A stretch of 8,634 nucleotides of DNA from Burkholderiaceae bacterium (GCA_947457745.1 CANGWT010000063.1:1-8634), one strand, 5' to 3'. Shown: positions 1-5,519, numbered from the stretch's first letter. Numbers and translations: made by a program. Notes: generated from the sequence alone by a model not told the origin.

Positions 1-249
1 AAAGAGCTACAAGCAATCAATGCTCACTTAGCCGAGATTAGCGCTAATCTTCAGCAAAGAGATCGTAAGTCCGATGAAAGTCTCAACGTCATCAGAAAAG
101 ATCTTTGGAATATCAAAAATATTGTGGCAGATGAAGGCATTCAGAATCGTATCGTTCAGAAGGGCGTAGAACGAGCACTTGCCAAAGGCTTTGGCTACCT
201 CTTCATTTCTGCGCTGATGCTGTACATCGTTGGTAAATTTTTCCTCTGA
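1..249 (+). CDS. C-terminal part of a tail-anchored coiled-coil membrane protein (partial)
   Basis: Frame 1 is open from the first base to a TGA ending at 249, giving the last 82 residues of a protein whose start lies outside the window. The visible part begins with a charged, heptad-like helix (about residues 1-45, rich in E, Q, N, K and R), continues through an amphipathic basic stretch (about 46-62), and ends in a hydrophobic segment (about 64-82) that runs right up to the stop. That layout is typical of a tail-anchored membrane protein with its bulk in the cytoplasm. No family is recognisable from the fragment. It converges on the bactofilin unit ending at 293, with a 43-bp gap that contains a small palindrome. 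A link to the bactofilin cluster is possible but rests only on proximity. Confidence 0.75.
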   Translation, partial: KELQAINAHLAEISANLQQRDRKSDESLNVIRKDLWNIKNIVADEGIQNRIVQKGVERALAKGFGYLFISALMLYIVGKFFL

Positions 250-265
250 TTCCCCCAATACCGCC

Positions 266-280
266 GAGCGATCATCGCTC
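266..280. terminator. Small palindrome between convergent genes, possible weak terminator
   Basis: GAGCGA-TCA-TCGCTC is a perfect 6-bp stem with a 3-base loop, lying between the two converging stop codons. No T tract follows on either strand, so it would be at best a weak or Rho-assisted transcript end. A chance palindrome is not excluded. Confidence 0.3.
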
Positions 281-292
281 AAGAATCATCAA

Positions 293-733
293 TTACTGCT
301 TTATTTGATTTACAGACTCCAGCGCTATTGAGTAATTGACTGGAGAGAATAGCCGCTGAAAGAAGTCCTGCTTTCCGGAGTTATTAATCACTCGGTACTG
401 AATCAAATAAATTCCAGCATTAGTCAGAAGCTCTGTACTGCAATTTCTCTCAACCCCATTATTGGATTTCTCCTGGAATTTCCCAAAAGCTAATGTTTGC
501 GAATGATTCAGAAGCTGTTCATTATTCCGCAAGTCCTTATTCAGCAATATTTGGATATTCTCATCTCTACACTTGGGCAAATCCCTGAAGAAGTAGGTGT
601 GAACAATTGCACTAACGACCACCAGTATGATGAAAATAAGCAATGCATACTGGGGGACTTTATCTTTGAAGAGGGAGTCCTCTTGCGCCTCTTTGAGATG
701 TTGAATCTCGCTCGGCGGGATGTGATCTGTCAT
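293..733 (-). CDS. Single-pass membrane protein of the bactofilin 1 operon, unknown family
   Basis: This 146-residue protein has a short acidic N-terminus, one strong membrane segment (about 29-48, IFIILVVVSAIV core) and a C-terminal domain of about 95 residues. The positive-inside rule is only weakly informative here (K23, K25 before; R50, K54 after), so an N-in, C-out topology is a best guess. The C-terminal part carries two cysteines (C55, C98) that could form a disulfide if periplasmic, and ends in a beta-like stretch. It is the last gene of unit A, 15 bp after the bactofilin 1 stop codon. Its Shine-Dalgarno is weak (AGTGG about 11 bases before ATG), which suggests coupling to translation of the bactofilin. 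I do not recognise a family. By context it may be a membrane partner of bactofilin 1. Confidence 0.8.
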   Translation of the reverse strand: MTDHIPPSEIQHLKEAQEDSLFKDKVPQYALLIFIILVVVSAIVHTYFFRDLPKCRDENIQILLNKDLRNNEQLLNHSQTLAFGKFQEKSNNGVERNCSTELLTNAGIYLIQYRVINNSGKQDFFQRLFSPVNYSIALESVNQIKQ

Positions 734-748
734 TTATATTGCAACCAC

Positions 749-1222
749 TTAGTGGCCATCCACCTTCATCATTGGCAACACATTATTGCGGGACTCTTCG
801 CTCTCCAGCTCATCGATTGCATGATCCGATAGATCAGAAAGTAGGCACTTTAGATTACCATTCACCTTAGCGTCCGGGTGGACATTAATTTGTGAATAGG
901 TCACATCACCATTGACAACGGCACCCGGATAAATTTCAACGCGTCCTGTTGCGTAAACGGAGCCCTCAATACGGCCAATAATAATCGCGTGGGCACTATG
1001 AATATTGCCCTCTAAAAACCCCGATTTACCAACGACAGCGATATATCCCTCTTTAGAACCGGAAGCCTCCTCATCTTGATGAATGTCCCCCACGAGGTGC
1101 CCCGAGAGCAGCATATTGCCACGATGAGTAAAGTTTCCTTGAATAGTAGACCCACCGCCAATCGTACTGGCATAAGTCAATTGTGTATCGGCCATCGGGC
1201 CTTTTTTTGAAAACTCGAACAT
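749..1222 (-). CDS. Bactofilin 1 (polymer-forming cytoskeletal protein)
   Basis: Bactofilins form nucleotide-independent filaments on the inner face of the cytoplasmic membrane and act as scaffolds for cell-wall or morphogenesis proteins. The core (about residues 20-127) shows the family's beta-helix rungs: repeated hydrophobic/G-x-(I/V)-x-G steps such as IIIGRIEGSVYA, RVEIYPGAVVNGDV and INVHPDAKVNGNL. Non-helical tails flank it: about 19 residues before and an acidic tail of about 30 residues after (DELESEES). Two features are unusual. There is a hydrophilic insertion near 49-59 (DEEASGSKEG) after the second rung, and D117 sits where bactofilin 3 has the usual G of the GA-x-x-x-G rung. The start at 1222 is supported by TTGAGG 7 bases upstream; Met10 is a possible alternative. 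It is the middle gene of unit A, 40 bp after the RodZ-like gene. Confidence 0.93.
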   Translation of the reverse strand: MFEFSKKGPMADTQLTYASTIGGGSTIQGNFTHRGNMLLSGHLVGDIHQDEEASGSKEGYIAVVGKSGFLEGNIHSAHAIIIGRIEGSVYATGRVEIYPGAVVNGDVTYSQINVHPDAKVNGNLKCLLSDLSDHAIDELESEESRNNVLPMMKVDGH

Positions 1223-1262
1223 TTCAATACCTCAAAAAATTAGCGCACAGAATGGTGGGCCG

Positions 1263-2279
1263 TCAATTTACCTCAAGCAACTTCACTTGCTTAGACCCAG
1301 CGGCAGGTAAGCGAACTTTCCACCCCTGAAAATACATTTCTATACCATCCAAATCTTGAGCCAATACTGTAAATGGCGCTACACCTTTAAATGCAAGCGC
1401 AGTATTGGCCTCCATCGCCATCACCATCTGCTTGCCAGCACCATCAACAAAGCAAATTGTCTGCTTTACTAAGGTTTTGAGATTCACAACATCCCCAGGC
1501 TTTGAGGGACTGGGGGTTTGATAACTCAATATTTGTGCATTCTGCTGATGGGGGCACTGGCTAGTCGATCCGGCCACTTCAGTCGGTTTCATTACTTGAC
1601 TGGGAGCTGGCTCGGCCTGCACTTCAACTTTCACCTCCTCAACTGCTTCCTTAGGAGAATTTTCTACCGAAATAGCTTGAGGTTTTGGCTTAGACTCCAT
1701 CAGAGCGGCGATCTGATGAACCAGGTCATATTTAGTATTTAAGCCAAACAATAGCCCAGTCATGGCTAAACCCAAGATGAGAAAAAGGACAGACTTAAGG
1801 GAAAGACTGAATCGACTTCCGGCATCGGGGCCAGAGACATCCCCGCCTACTTTTTCAGTTAATAGCTCCTGCCATTCCAAGCGTTCTGTAATAGCAGGAT
1901 CGAGAGATACTGCGCGAACCTCATTTTGAGAAGGTAAGAGACCCAATTCTGTAGGGGCAGCATCGGCAATATTATCCAAGGACTCAGCTTCGGGCGAAGT
2001 CCCTTCAGAACTCTCGGTAGCGACAGCAAGCGGTTGCGGAAATTCCAAATAATCAGATTCTGCAAGATTCAGGAAATTACCAACCCGTTTTGCCGCGTTG
2101 ATTTTCAAGGGGAAGCTGTAGAAGGAGCTCATTCCACCCTCCTCCAACTCCAAAATCATTTTGGAGGATAGGCAGCATGAATTTGCTAACTCTACGCGCT
2201 CGAGCTTTCGAGCCTCCCTGGCTGCCTTTAGCGTAGATCCAATGACATCTGGTAGGGGGTTATTTTGTACTGGCGACAT
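1263..2279 (-). CDS. RodZ-like protein: HTH domain, one membrane segment, RodZ C-terminal domain
   Basis: RodZ is a bitopic protein that binds MreB through a cytoplasmic helix-turn-helix and couples it to cell-wall synthesis. This 338-residue protein has the same order. An HTH_25-type region lies at about 12-75 (IGSTLKAAREARKLERVELA, then the LSSKMILELEEG turn), followed by an acidic Ser/Pro linker (about 84-130), a membrane segment (162-180, SVLFLILGLAMTGLLFGL), a low-complexity Pro/Glu/Lys linker (195-262) and a C-terminal domain (268-336) ending in FKGVAPFTVLAQ and MYFQGWKVRLP. The last two match the G-x-x-P-F and Y-x-G-x-x-V signatures of the RodZ DUF4115 domain, but the usual conserved Trp near its start appears replaced (TICFVDGAGK). 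The canonical rodZ normally lies beside ispG, which is absent, so this is probably a second, specialised copy. GAGG 8 bases before ATG supports the start. It is first in unit A. Confidence 0.82.
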   Translation of the reverse strand: MSPVQNNPLPDVIGSTLKAAREARKLERVELANSCCLSSKMILELEEGGMSSFYSFPLKINAAKRVGNFLNLAESDYLEFPQPLAVATESSEGTSPEAESLDNIADAAPTELGLLPSQNEVRAVSLDPAITERLEWQELLTEKVGGDVSGPDAGSRFSLSLKSVLFLILGLAMTGLLFGLNTKYDLVHQIAALMESKPKPQAISVENSPKEAVEEVKVEVQAEPAPSQVMKPTEVAGSTSQCPHQQNAQILSYQTPSPSKPGDVVNLKTLVKQTICFVDGAGKQMVMAMEANTALAFKGVAPFTVLAQDLDGIEMYFQGWKVRLPAAGSKQVKLLEVN

Positions 2280-2497
2280 GCCATTTTCCTCAATTTACTT
2301 CGCCGCAAAATTCCAAGCAGGAGTAAAGATTTGAAAATCTTATCTCCATATAGTTTTAATTATTATGTGATATTAGCAAATTAGTTAATTTGTAGTGGGT
2401 TATTTAATTCCAAAACATCCTTAAAAATCAGTTCAAAATGTTAGAATTGCTTAAACTAAAGGGGTAACCCTGACAAAAAGAGGATTATTAGCAATAA
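2280..2497. promoter_or_regulatory. Divergent promoter region between bactofilin units A and B
   Basis: This 218-bp stretch separates two divergent genes and is very AT-rich from about 2325 to 2460, so it must carry the promoters of units A and B. Candidate -10 elements are CATAAT on the minus strand (within 2355-2375) and TAGAAT on the plus strand (2442-2447). Neither has a convincing -35 box at 16-18 bp, so exact promoter positions are not claimed. The region also has a perfect 7-bp-arm palindrome (listed separately) and GGGGTAACCC at 2461-2470, a short symmetric element upstream of the AAGAGG sequence at 2479-2484. Confidence 0.55.
2326..2341. repeat. Perfect palindrome AAGATTT-GA-AAATCTT in the unit A leader
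   Basis: The two 7-base arms are exact reverse complements around a 2-base centre. It lies about 47 bp upstream of the RodZ-like start codon, where it could be an operator or fall in the 5' untranslated region. It has no T tract, so it is not a normal terminator. AT-rich DNA makes such palindromes fairly common, so its function is uncertain. Confidence 0.4.
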
Positions 2498-2857
2498 ATG
2501 CAGCTTATTTGGATTTCCGGGTCGACCTCGACCATGAAGCAAGTCAAAATAACCGGTAGAACGGTGATTAAGATCGCCTTTTTATCGTTTAGCGCATTTA
2601 TTCTCTTTGGTATTGGCATTCACTTCCTGGGATTTAGGGTGGCTATTCGGTTTAGCCCCGAAATGACCAAGGAAATGGGCGGTGTTATTACGCGCAAGGA
2701 AATGGATGAGGTTGAGGCCCACTATCGCGATAATCTTCAGGCCCTTCAAAAACAAATTCCCCAGATTGAAAGCAAAATTAACTCGCTTAAAGAGCTGAAA
2801 GACCAGTTCTCAGAGCTTTCCACCCCAACTACTGGGAAAAAACAGGCCCCAATGTAG
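2498..2857 (+). CDS. Small single-pass membrane coiled-coil protein preceding bactofilin 2
   Basis: This is 119 residues from ATG 2498, or 107 from ATG 2534 (MKQVKITG). A membrane segment lies at about 23-46 (IKIAFLSFSAFILFGIGIHFLGF), preceded by basic residues (K14, K17, R21, K25), which suggests N-in topology. A charged helix with heptad character follows at about 66-107 (EMDEVEAHYRDNLQALQKQI and on), then a short Pro/Thr/Lys tail. The start is uncertain. The first ATG has AAGAGG but 14 bases away, which is long, while the second has no visible Shine-Dalgarno but gives a more typical N-terminus. An in-frame TAA at 2495 rules out anything further upstream. The layout resembles the N-terminal part of bactofilin-linked M23 peptidases (membrane segment plus coiled coil), but no peptidase domain is present. 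Bactofilin 2 follows after 83 bp. Confidence 0.75.
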   Translation: MQLIWISGSTSTMKQVKITGRTVIKIAFLSFSAFILFGIGIHFLGFRVAIRFSPEMTKEMGGVITRKEMDEVEAHYRDNLQALQKQIPQIESKINSLKELKDQFSELSTPTTGKKQAPM

Positions 2858-2940
2858 TGCAAGTCAGCAAGCGAGCCGCCCCAAAAATCTCCTTAATTGC
2901 TATATGATGATTCAATATTTATTACCTCAGGAAATTCGAT

Positions 2941-3345
2941 ATGACTGATAACAATCCTAAAGGCTCACTGTTTGTTGGTGAGGGCGTCATTGTGAAAGGC
3001 ACCTTTGAAGTGCCAGAAATGGCAGTCGTTGCAGGGCTGGTTGAAGGCGAGCTCAACACCAAAGAAGTGCTCGTTGATACATCTGGAATAGTGAACGGTC
3101 GTATTAATGCGGAAGTTGTCGAGATCCGTGGCGAAGTAACTCAAGGTCTCCATGTAACGAACCACCTTAATGTTCGCTCGAGCGCCAAAATTACTGGCCT
3201 TACTCAGTATGCTGAAATGAGCGTTGAAAAAGGCGCCAAACTCAGTGGTGAATTAAGAGTGATTGATGCAACCCCATCTGCAGGAAGCTATTCAAGCTCT
3301 CCCACACAGAGCTATTCAAGTCCAAACCCCAGTGACGATGAATAA
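2941..3345 (+). CDS. Bactofilin 2 (short subtype)
   Basis: A 134-residue bactofilin. The beta-helix core spans about 11-108 and is built of rungs such as GVIVKGTF, AVVAGLVEGEL, EVLVDTSGIVNGRI, EVVEIRGEVTQGL, LNVRSSAKITGL and MSVEKGAKLSGEL. The N-terminal tail is only about 10 residues. The C-terminal tail (about 110-134) is Ser/Tyr/Pro-rich and ends acidic (SDDE). It lacks the VYATGRVE/IYATERVE block shared by bactofilins 1 and 3, so it belongs to a different subtype. AGGA 8 bases before ATG supports the start. A TATGAT hexamer at 2903-2908 in the 83-bp gap could be a -10 element of an internal promoter, letting this gene be expressed without its upstream neighbour. A strong terminator begins 15 bp after the stop codon. 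Confidence 0.93.
   Translation: MTDNNPKGSLFVGEGVIVKGTFEVPEMAVVAGLVEGELNTKEVLVDTSGIVNGRINAEVVEIRGEVTQGLHVTNHLNVRSSAKITGLTQYAEMSVEKGAKLSGELRVIDATPSAGSYSSSPTQSYSSPNPSDDE
3286..3333 (+). repeat. Two-copy 24-bp in-frame repeat in the bactofilin 2 tail
   Basis: AGCTATTCAAG occurs at 3286-3296 and again exactly 24 bases later at 3310-3320, encoding SYSSSPTQ then SYSSPNPS (residues 116-131). Only the first 11 bases of the units are identical; the rest have diverged but keep the Ser/Pro character. Confidence 0.6.
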
Positions 3346-3360
3346 GTTGTAACTGCCTCC

Positions 3361-3390
3361 AAAAATACCCCTTGATTGGGGTATTTTTTT
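3361..3390. terminator. Strong bidirectional intrinsic terminator between units B and C
   Basis: AAAAATACCCC (3361-3371), loop TTGATT, and GGGGTATTTTT (3378-3388) form a perfect 11-bp stem. On the plus strand it runs into seven T residues (3384-3390). On the minus strand the A run at 3361-3365 supplies the matching T tract. It sits between the stop of bactofilin 2 (3345) and that of the 292-residue gene (3393), so it can end both transcripts. Confidence 0.92.
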
Positions 3391-3392
3391 GT

Positions 3393-4271
3393 CTATTCAT
3401 TGCGATTGGGTTTATCACCCACAGCATCCATCATTGATAGCATTTGGAAATAAGGTGGGGGTGGATCGTTAAATTCTGAATTATCAAACGCCGTGATGCG
3501 GGTTTTATCTATCGCCTTAAAAATTTCTGAGTCGAATTGAATCCCTCTGGGAGACTCGTCTAAGCTGTAGGTATCTGCATCTACCTTTGAAATCATTTTC
3601 ACAACTTCCGCTTTTCCAGACTCAATTCGCACAATCCAAATATCGGTATATCCCGTAGTATCCCTAAAAAGAGTCCAACGTCCCCAGCTGACATCATCCT
3701 GCATATAGGAATCCTGCTCCAATACTTTCAAAACGCTACCGCTGTATTTAAAAGGGGCTGATAGCGACTCATTCATATCCACCATAAAATACTGAATCTT
3801 TGTCAGATCATCAAACTTAGGCAATTCCATTTGAGCTAGATGTTGTTCATAAGTTTTCAGGGAATTTTGACAACCATCAACTCTCAACTCAGGATCAGGC
3901 TCGATATTCTGAGTGGCTTCAGAGCTCAACTGCTCTTCAAGCGCTTGATGTGCCTGGGTACAAATATTTGAAAAAATACTGAAGGACTCTGGACTAATAC
4001 CGTAGGTGTTGAACCAATACTTTTCAATTATTAATGAGGCTTCTGCAAACTGGGAATGCAAGAGACTATCTTTTGGAAAATCTTCCTCATATTTATAAAG
4101 GCGATCGACTAAGCGCCCAACACTACCATCAGGATTTGAAATGCTGGCATGCCAAAAATTTTGAAAGCTATCGTAGTTAAATCTTTCACAATAGTGATCA
4201 AAAACGCACTGATCAAATTGCCTTTGACTCATCTGCAAAGGTCCACTTTTCATTAAGTCAAATAATCCCAT
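3393..4271 (-). CDS. Soluble protein of unknown family downstream of bactofilin 3
   Basis: A 292-residue protein with no signal peptide or membrane segment. The N-terminal half (about 15-150) is helical in character and rich in aromatic and acidic residues, with clusters such as CVFDHYCERFNYDSF and YKYEEDFPKDSLL. The second half (about 150-265) has alternating hydrophobic residues suggesting a mixed alpha/beta fold (FMVDMNESLSAPF, WGRWTLFRDTTGYTDIWIVR, GKAEVVKMISKV). It ends in a Pro run (DPPPPYF) and a charged tail. I do not recognise a family and see no catalytic motif. GAGGG about 10 bases before ATG supports the start. It lies 57 bp downstream of bactofilin 3 on the same strand and is probably co-transcribed, so it is a candidate cytoplasmic partner of that filament. 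Coding is well supported by length and the flanking terminator. Confidence 0.85.
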   Translation of the reverse strand: MGLFDLMKSGPLQMSQRQFDQCVFDHYCERFNYDSFQNFWHASISNPDGSVGRLVDRLYKYEEDFPKDSLLHSQFAEASLIIEKYWFNTYGISPESFSIFSNICTQAHQALEEQLSSEATQNIEPDPELRVDGCQNSLKTYEQHLAQMELPKFDDLTKIQYFMVDMNESLSAPFKYSGSVLKVLEQDSYMQDDVSWGRWTLFRDTTGYTDIWIVRIESGKAEVVKMISKVDADTYSLDESPRGIQFDSEIFKAIDKTRITAFDNSEFNDPPPPYFQMLSMMDAVGDKPNRNE

Positions 4272-4328
4272 GACCTACTATCCCTCTGTTGATGAATTTA
4301 TGGGTAAAAACCAGATACATTAGACAAA

Positions 4329-4790
4329 TTATTGGCTTTTAATCTTGCTCCAATTGGCTTGAAAAATGGATGCAGAATCCGTGGCGCCTTCACCTTCTGG
4401 TTCCTCACCATTTCTAGAAATCATCAAACCATTTAATTTTGCGCCATGCTCAATTCCGAGCTGGCCGTAAGTAATATCACCCCGGACTTCTGCCCCCTCG
4501 TGCAGCTCAACGCGCTCCGTGGCATAGATGTTTCCTTCTACCTTTCCTGCAACTAGCACCCGAAATGCGTAGATATCACCCTGTACTACCCCGGTTCTTC
4601 CAAGTGCGATGCTGACGCTCTTGCCCTGGCGCGCCTCAATGTTTCCGATCACACGGCCATCAATTCGAAGGCTCTCGTTAGCAACTAGTCTGCCATGAAC
4701 CTCTGTTGCCGGCCCAATGATGGTCTCAAAAGACTCCATGGTTGGTTGTAAAAACTTAATGGACTGGGATTTGTTTTTAAATAAACTCAT
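4329..4790 (-). CDS. Bactofilin 3 (polymer-forming cytoskeletal protein)
   Basis: A 153-residue bactofilin and the most canonical of the three. The N-terminal tail (MSLFKNKSQS, about 1-22) is basic and could serve the membrane contact known for bactofilin N-termini. The beta-helix core (about 24-125) has textbook rungs: ATEVHGRLVANESLRIDGRV, VSIALGRTGVVQGDIYAFRV, VAGKVEGNIYATERVELHEG and LGIEHGAKLNGL. The C-terminal tail is Glu/Gly-rich (GEEPEGEGATD). Over the 39 residues beginning EGNIYATERVE it matches bactofilin 1 at 20 positions, so the two look like paralogues. AAGGA about 7 bases before ATG supports the start at 4790; Met18 is a less likely alternative. It heads unit C and is followed after 57 bp by the unknown 292-residue gene. 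Confidence 0.95.
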   Translation of the reverse strand: MSLFKNKSQSIKFLQPTMESFETIIGPATEVHGRLVANESLRIDGRVIGNIEARQGKSVSIALGRTGVVQGDIYAFRVLVAGKVEGNIYATERVELHEGAEVRGDITYGQLGIEHGAKLNGLMISRNGEEPEGEGATDSASIFQANWSKIKSQ

Positions 4791-4814
4791 TGGGCATCCT
4801 TTGGGTATCCTGCT

Positions 4815-4826
4815 CAGCAGCAGCAG
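4815..4826. repeat. (CAG)4 triplet run in the bactofilin 3 leader
   Basis: Four perfect CAG units (CTG on the coding strand of bactofilin 3) lie about 25-36 bp upstream of its ATG. On the minus strand CTGCT...AGCAG next to it could form a small hairpin in the leader. The run is short and outside coding sequence, so any effect through copy-number change would be on expression rather than frame. Confidence 0.4.
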
Positions 4827-4912
4827 TTGTCCCCCTCATCTATTTGGGCGGGTATCTATTCTAGCTGTAATTGAGGAAGCTATTGTGTTTAGATAACTAA
4901 GCCCCTAATGGC

Positions 4913-4946
4913 ATTCAATAAGTTAGTAAATGCAAACTTATTGAAT
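4913..4946. repeat. Perfect 12-bp inverted repeat, stem-loop
   Basis: ATTCAATAAGTT (4913-4924) is followed, after a 10-base spacer, by its exact reverse complement (4935-4946). Transcribed from either strand it would fold into a 12-bp AU-rich stem. Neither side carries a T tract, so it is not a standard intrinsic terminator. It lies about 65 bp past the stop of the 85-residue gene and about 120 bp upstream of bactofilin 3. It could therefore be a processing or transcript-end structure, or a binding site for a dimeric regulator. Confidence 0.75.
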
Positions 4947-5011
4947 CGTGAACCTAATTCTTTAATCTAGGAAAAGTTAAGGCGTGGAGGCTCTTGTCAA
5001 ATAAAGTCGGC

Positions 5012-5269
5012 TTAAAGCAACTTGGTATTTCGAATGTATGCGCCTATTTGCCGGTCAGCGCTCATCGGGATTAGCTTTAGAGGGTCTGGGGTATTACCGC
5101 TGATCTCAATAGTCGCGGCCGGCCCAGACTGCTCAACCTTTAGAGCGGATGGGGCTGGGTGAGCCCGAGTAGAGGCCGTACTTGGCGCTATCTTACGATC
5201 GTGTAAGGTGGCATCGCTTCTATAGCTAGCGCTACTTAAATACGAAGCTTGAAGATTTAGTTTGTCCAT
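5012..5269 (-). CDS. Small disordered protein of unknown function
   Basis: An 85-residue open frame. Its composition suggests disorder over most of its length: Ser/Ala/Thr/Pro-rich (SSASYRSDATLHDRKIAPST and on) with a short hydrophobic patch (AATIEISG) and a C-terminal stretch (RQIGAYIRNTKLL) that could be a short helix. No signal peptide, membrane segment or known domain is seen. TGAG 6 bases before ATG is a modest ribosome binding site, and a CATAAT hexamer on the minus strand (plus 5305-5310) is a possible -10 box. It is divergent from oxyR and is not clearly in an operon with bactofilin 3, given the 221-bp gap and the inverted repeat between them. I consider it a probable real gene, but a chance frame is possible. 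Confidence 0.5.
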   Translation of the reverse strand: MDKLNLQASYLSSASYRSDATLHDRKIAPSTASTRAHPAPSALKVEQSGPAATIEISGNTPDPLKLIPMSADRQIGAYIRNTKLL

Positions 5270-5519
5270 GGATTACTCACAATCTCTAAATAGGGCCTCC
5301 ACTTATTATGAACCATTTAAGTTCAGCACCTCGGGCTAAAAAGGTTAAAAACTAAAATGTAGCTTTCTTCCAACTAAAAAGGGGCGAAACCATGAATATA
5401 GACGCCTGAGTGGTAATGCCAGTGAAGATGCCCACAGCAATCCCTAGTGATTTAACTGCCGACAAATACACTATAGTTAAGCGTGTTCCGCCATACCGCG
5501 AACTTGCACTAGGACATAG
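5270..5519. promoter_or_regulatory. Divergent upstream region of oxyR
   Basis: This 250-bp stretch separates the 85-residue gene from oxyR. TATAGT at 5472-5477 is a good -10 candidate for oxyR (5 of 6 consensus bases), with only a weak TTTAAC at 15 bp as -35 box. That would give a leader of roughly 35 bases ending in CTAGGACATAG before ATG. No clear four-part OxyR site (ATAG/CTAT spaced by 7) is seen. A short open frame (5410-5523) overlaps the oxyR start and is treated as a finding. Confidence 0.4.

Larger units (their letters stand above)
4791..5011. promoter_or_regulatory. Intergenic region upstream of bactofilin 3
   Basis: This 221-bp gap separates two minus-strand genes and should contain the bactofilin 3 promoter. 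A TAGAAT hexamer on the minus strand near 4856-4861 is a possible -10 box but lacks a good -35 partner. The 7-mer GGGTATC occurs twice (4803-4809, 4850-4856). The only strong structure is the inverted repeat at 4913-4946, listed separately. I see no gene here. Confidence 0.4.

Noticed and set aside
497..832. Plus-strand open frame of 111 codons across the 3' end of unit A
   Set aside because: It lies antisense to the membrane protein and the bactofilin 1 tail, both better supported. Its translation has no recognisable features.
1263..2279. Housekeeping rodZ
   Set aside because: The usual ispG/hisS neighbours are absent, the linker and C-terminal domain are divergent, and the gene sits with a bactofilin. 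RodZ-like is a safer call.
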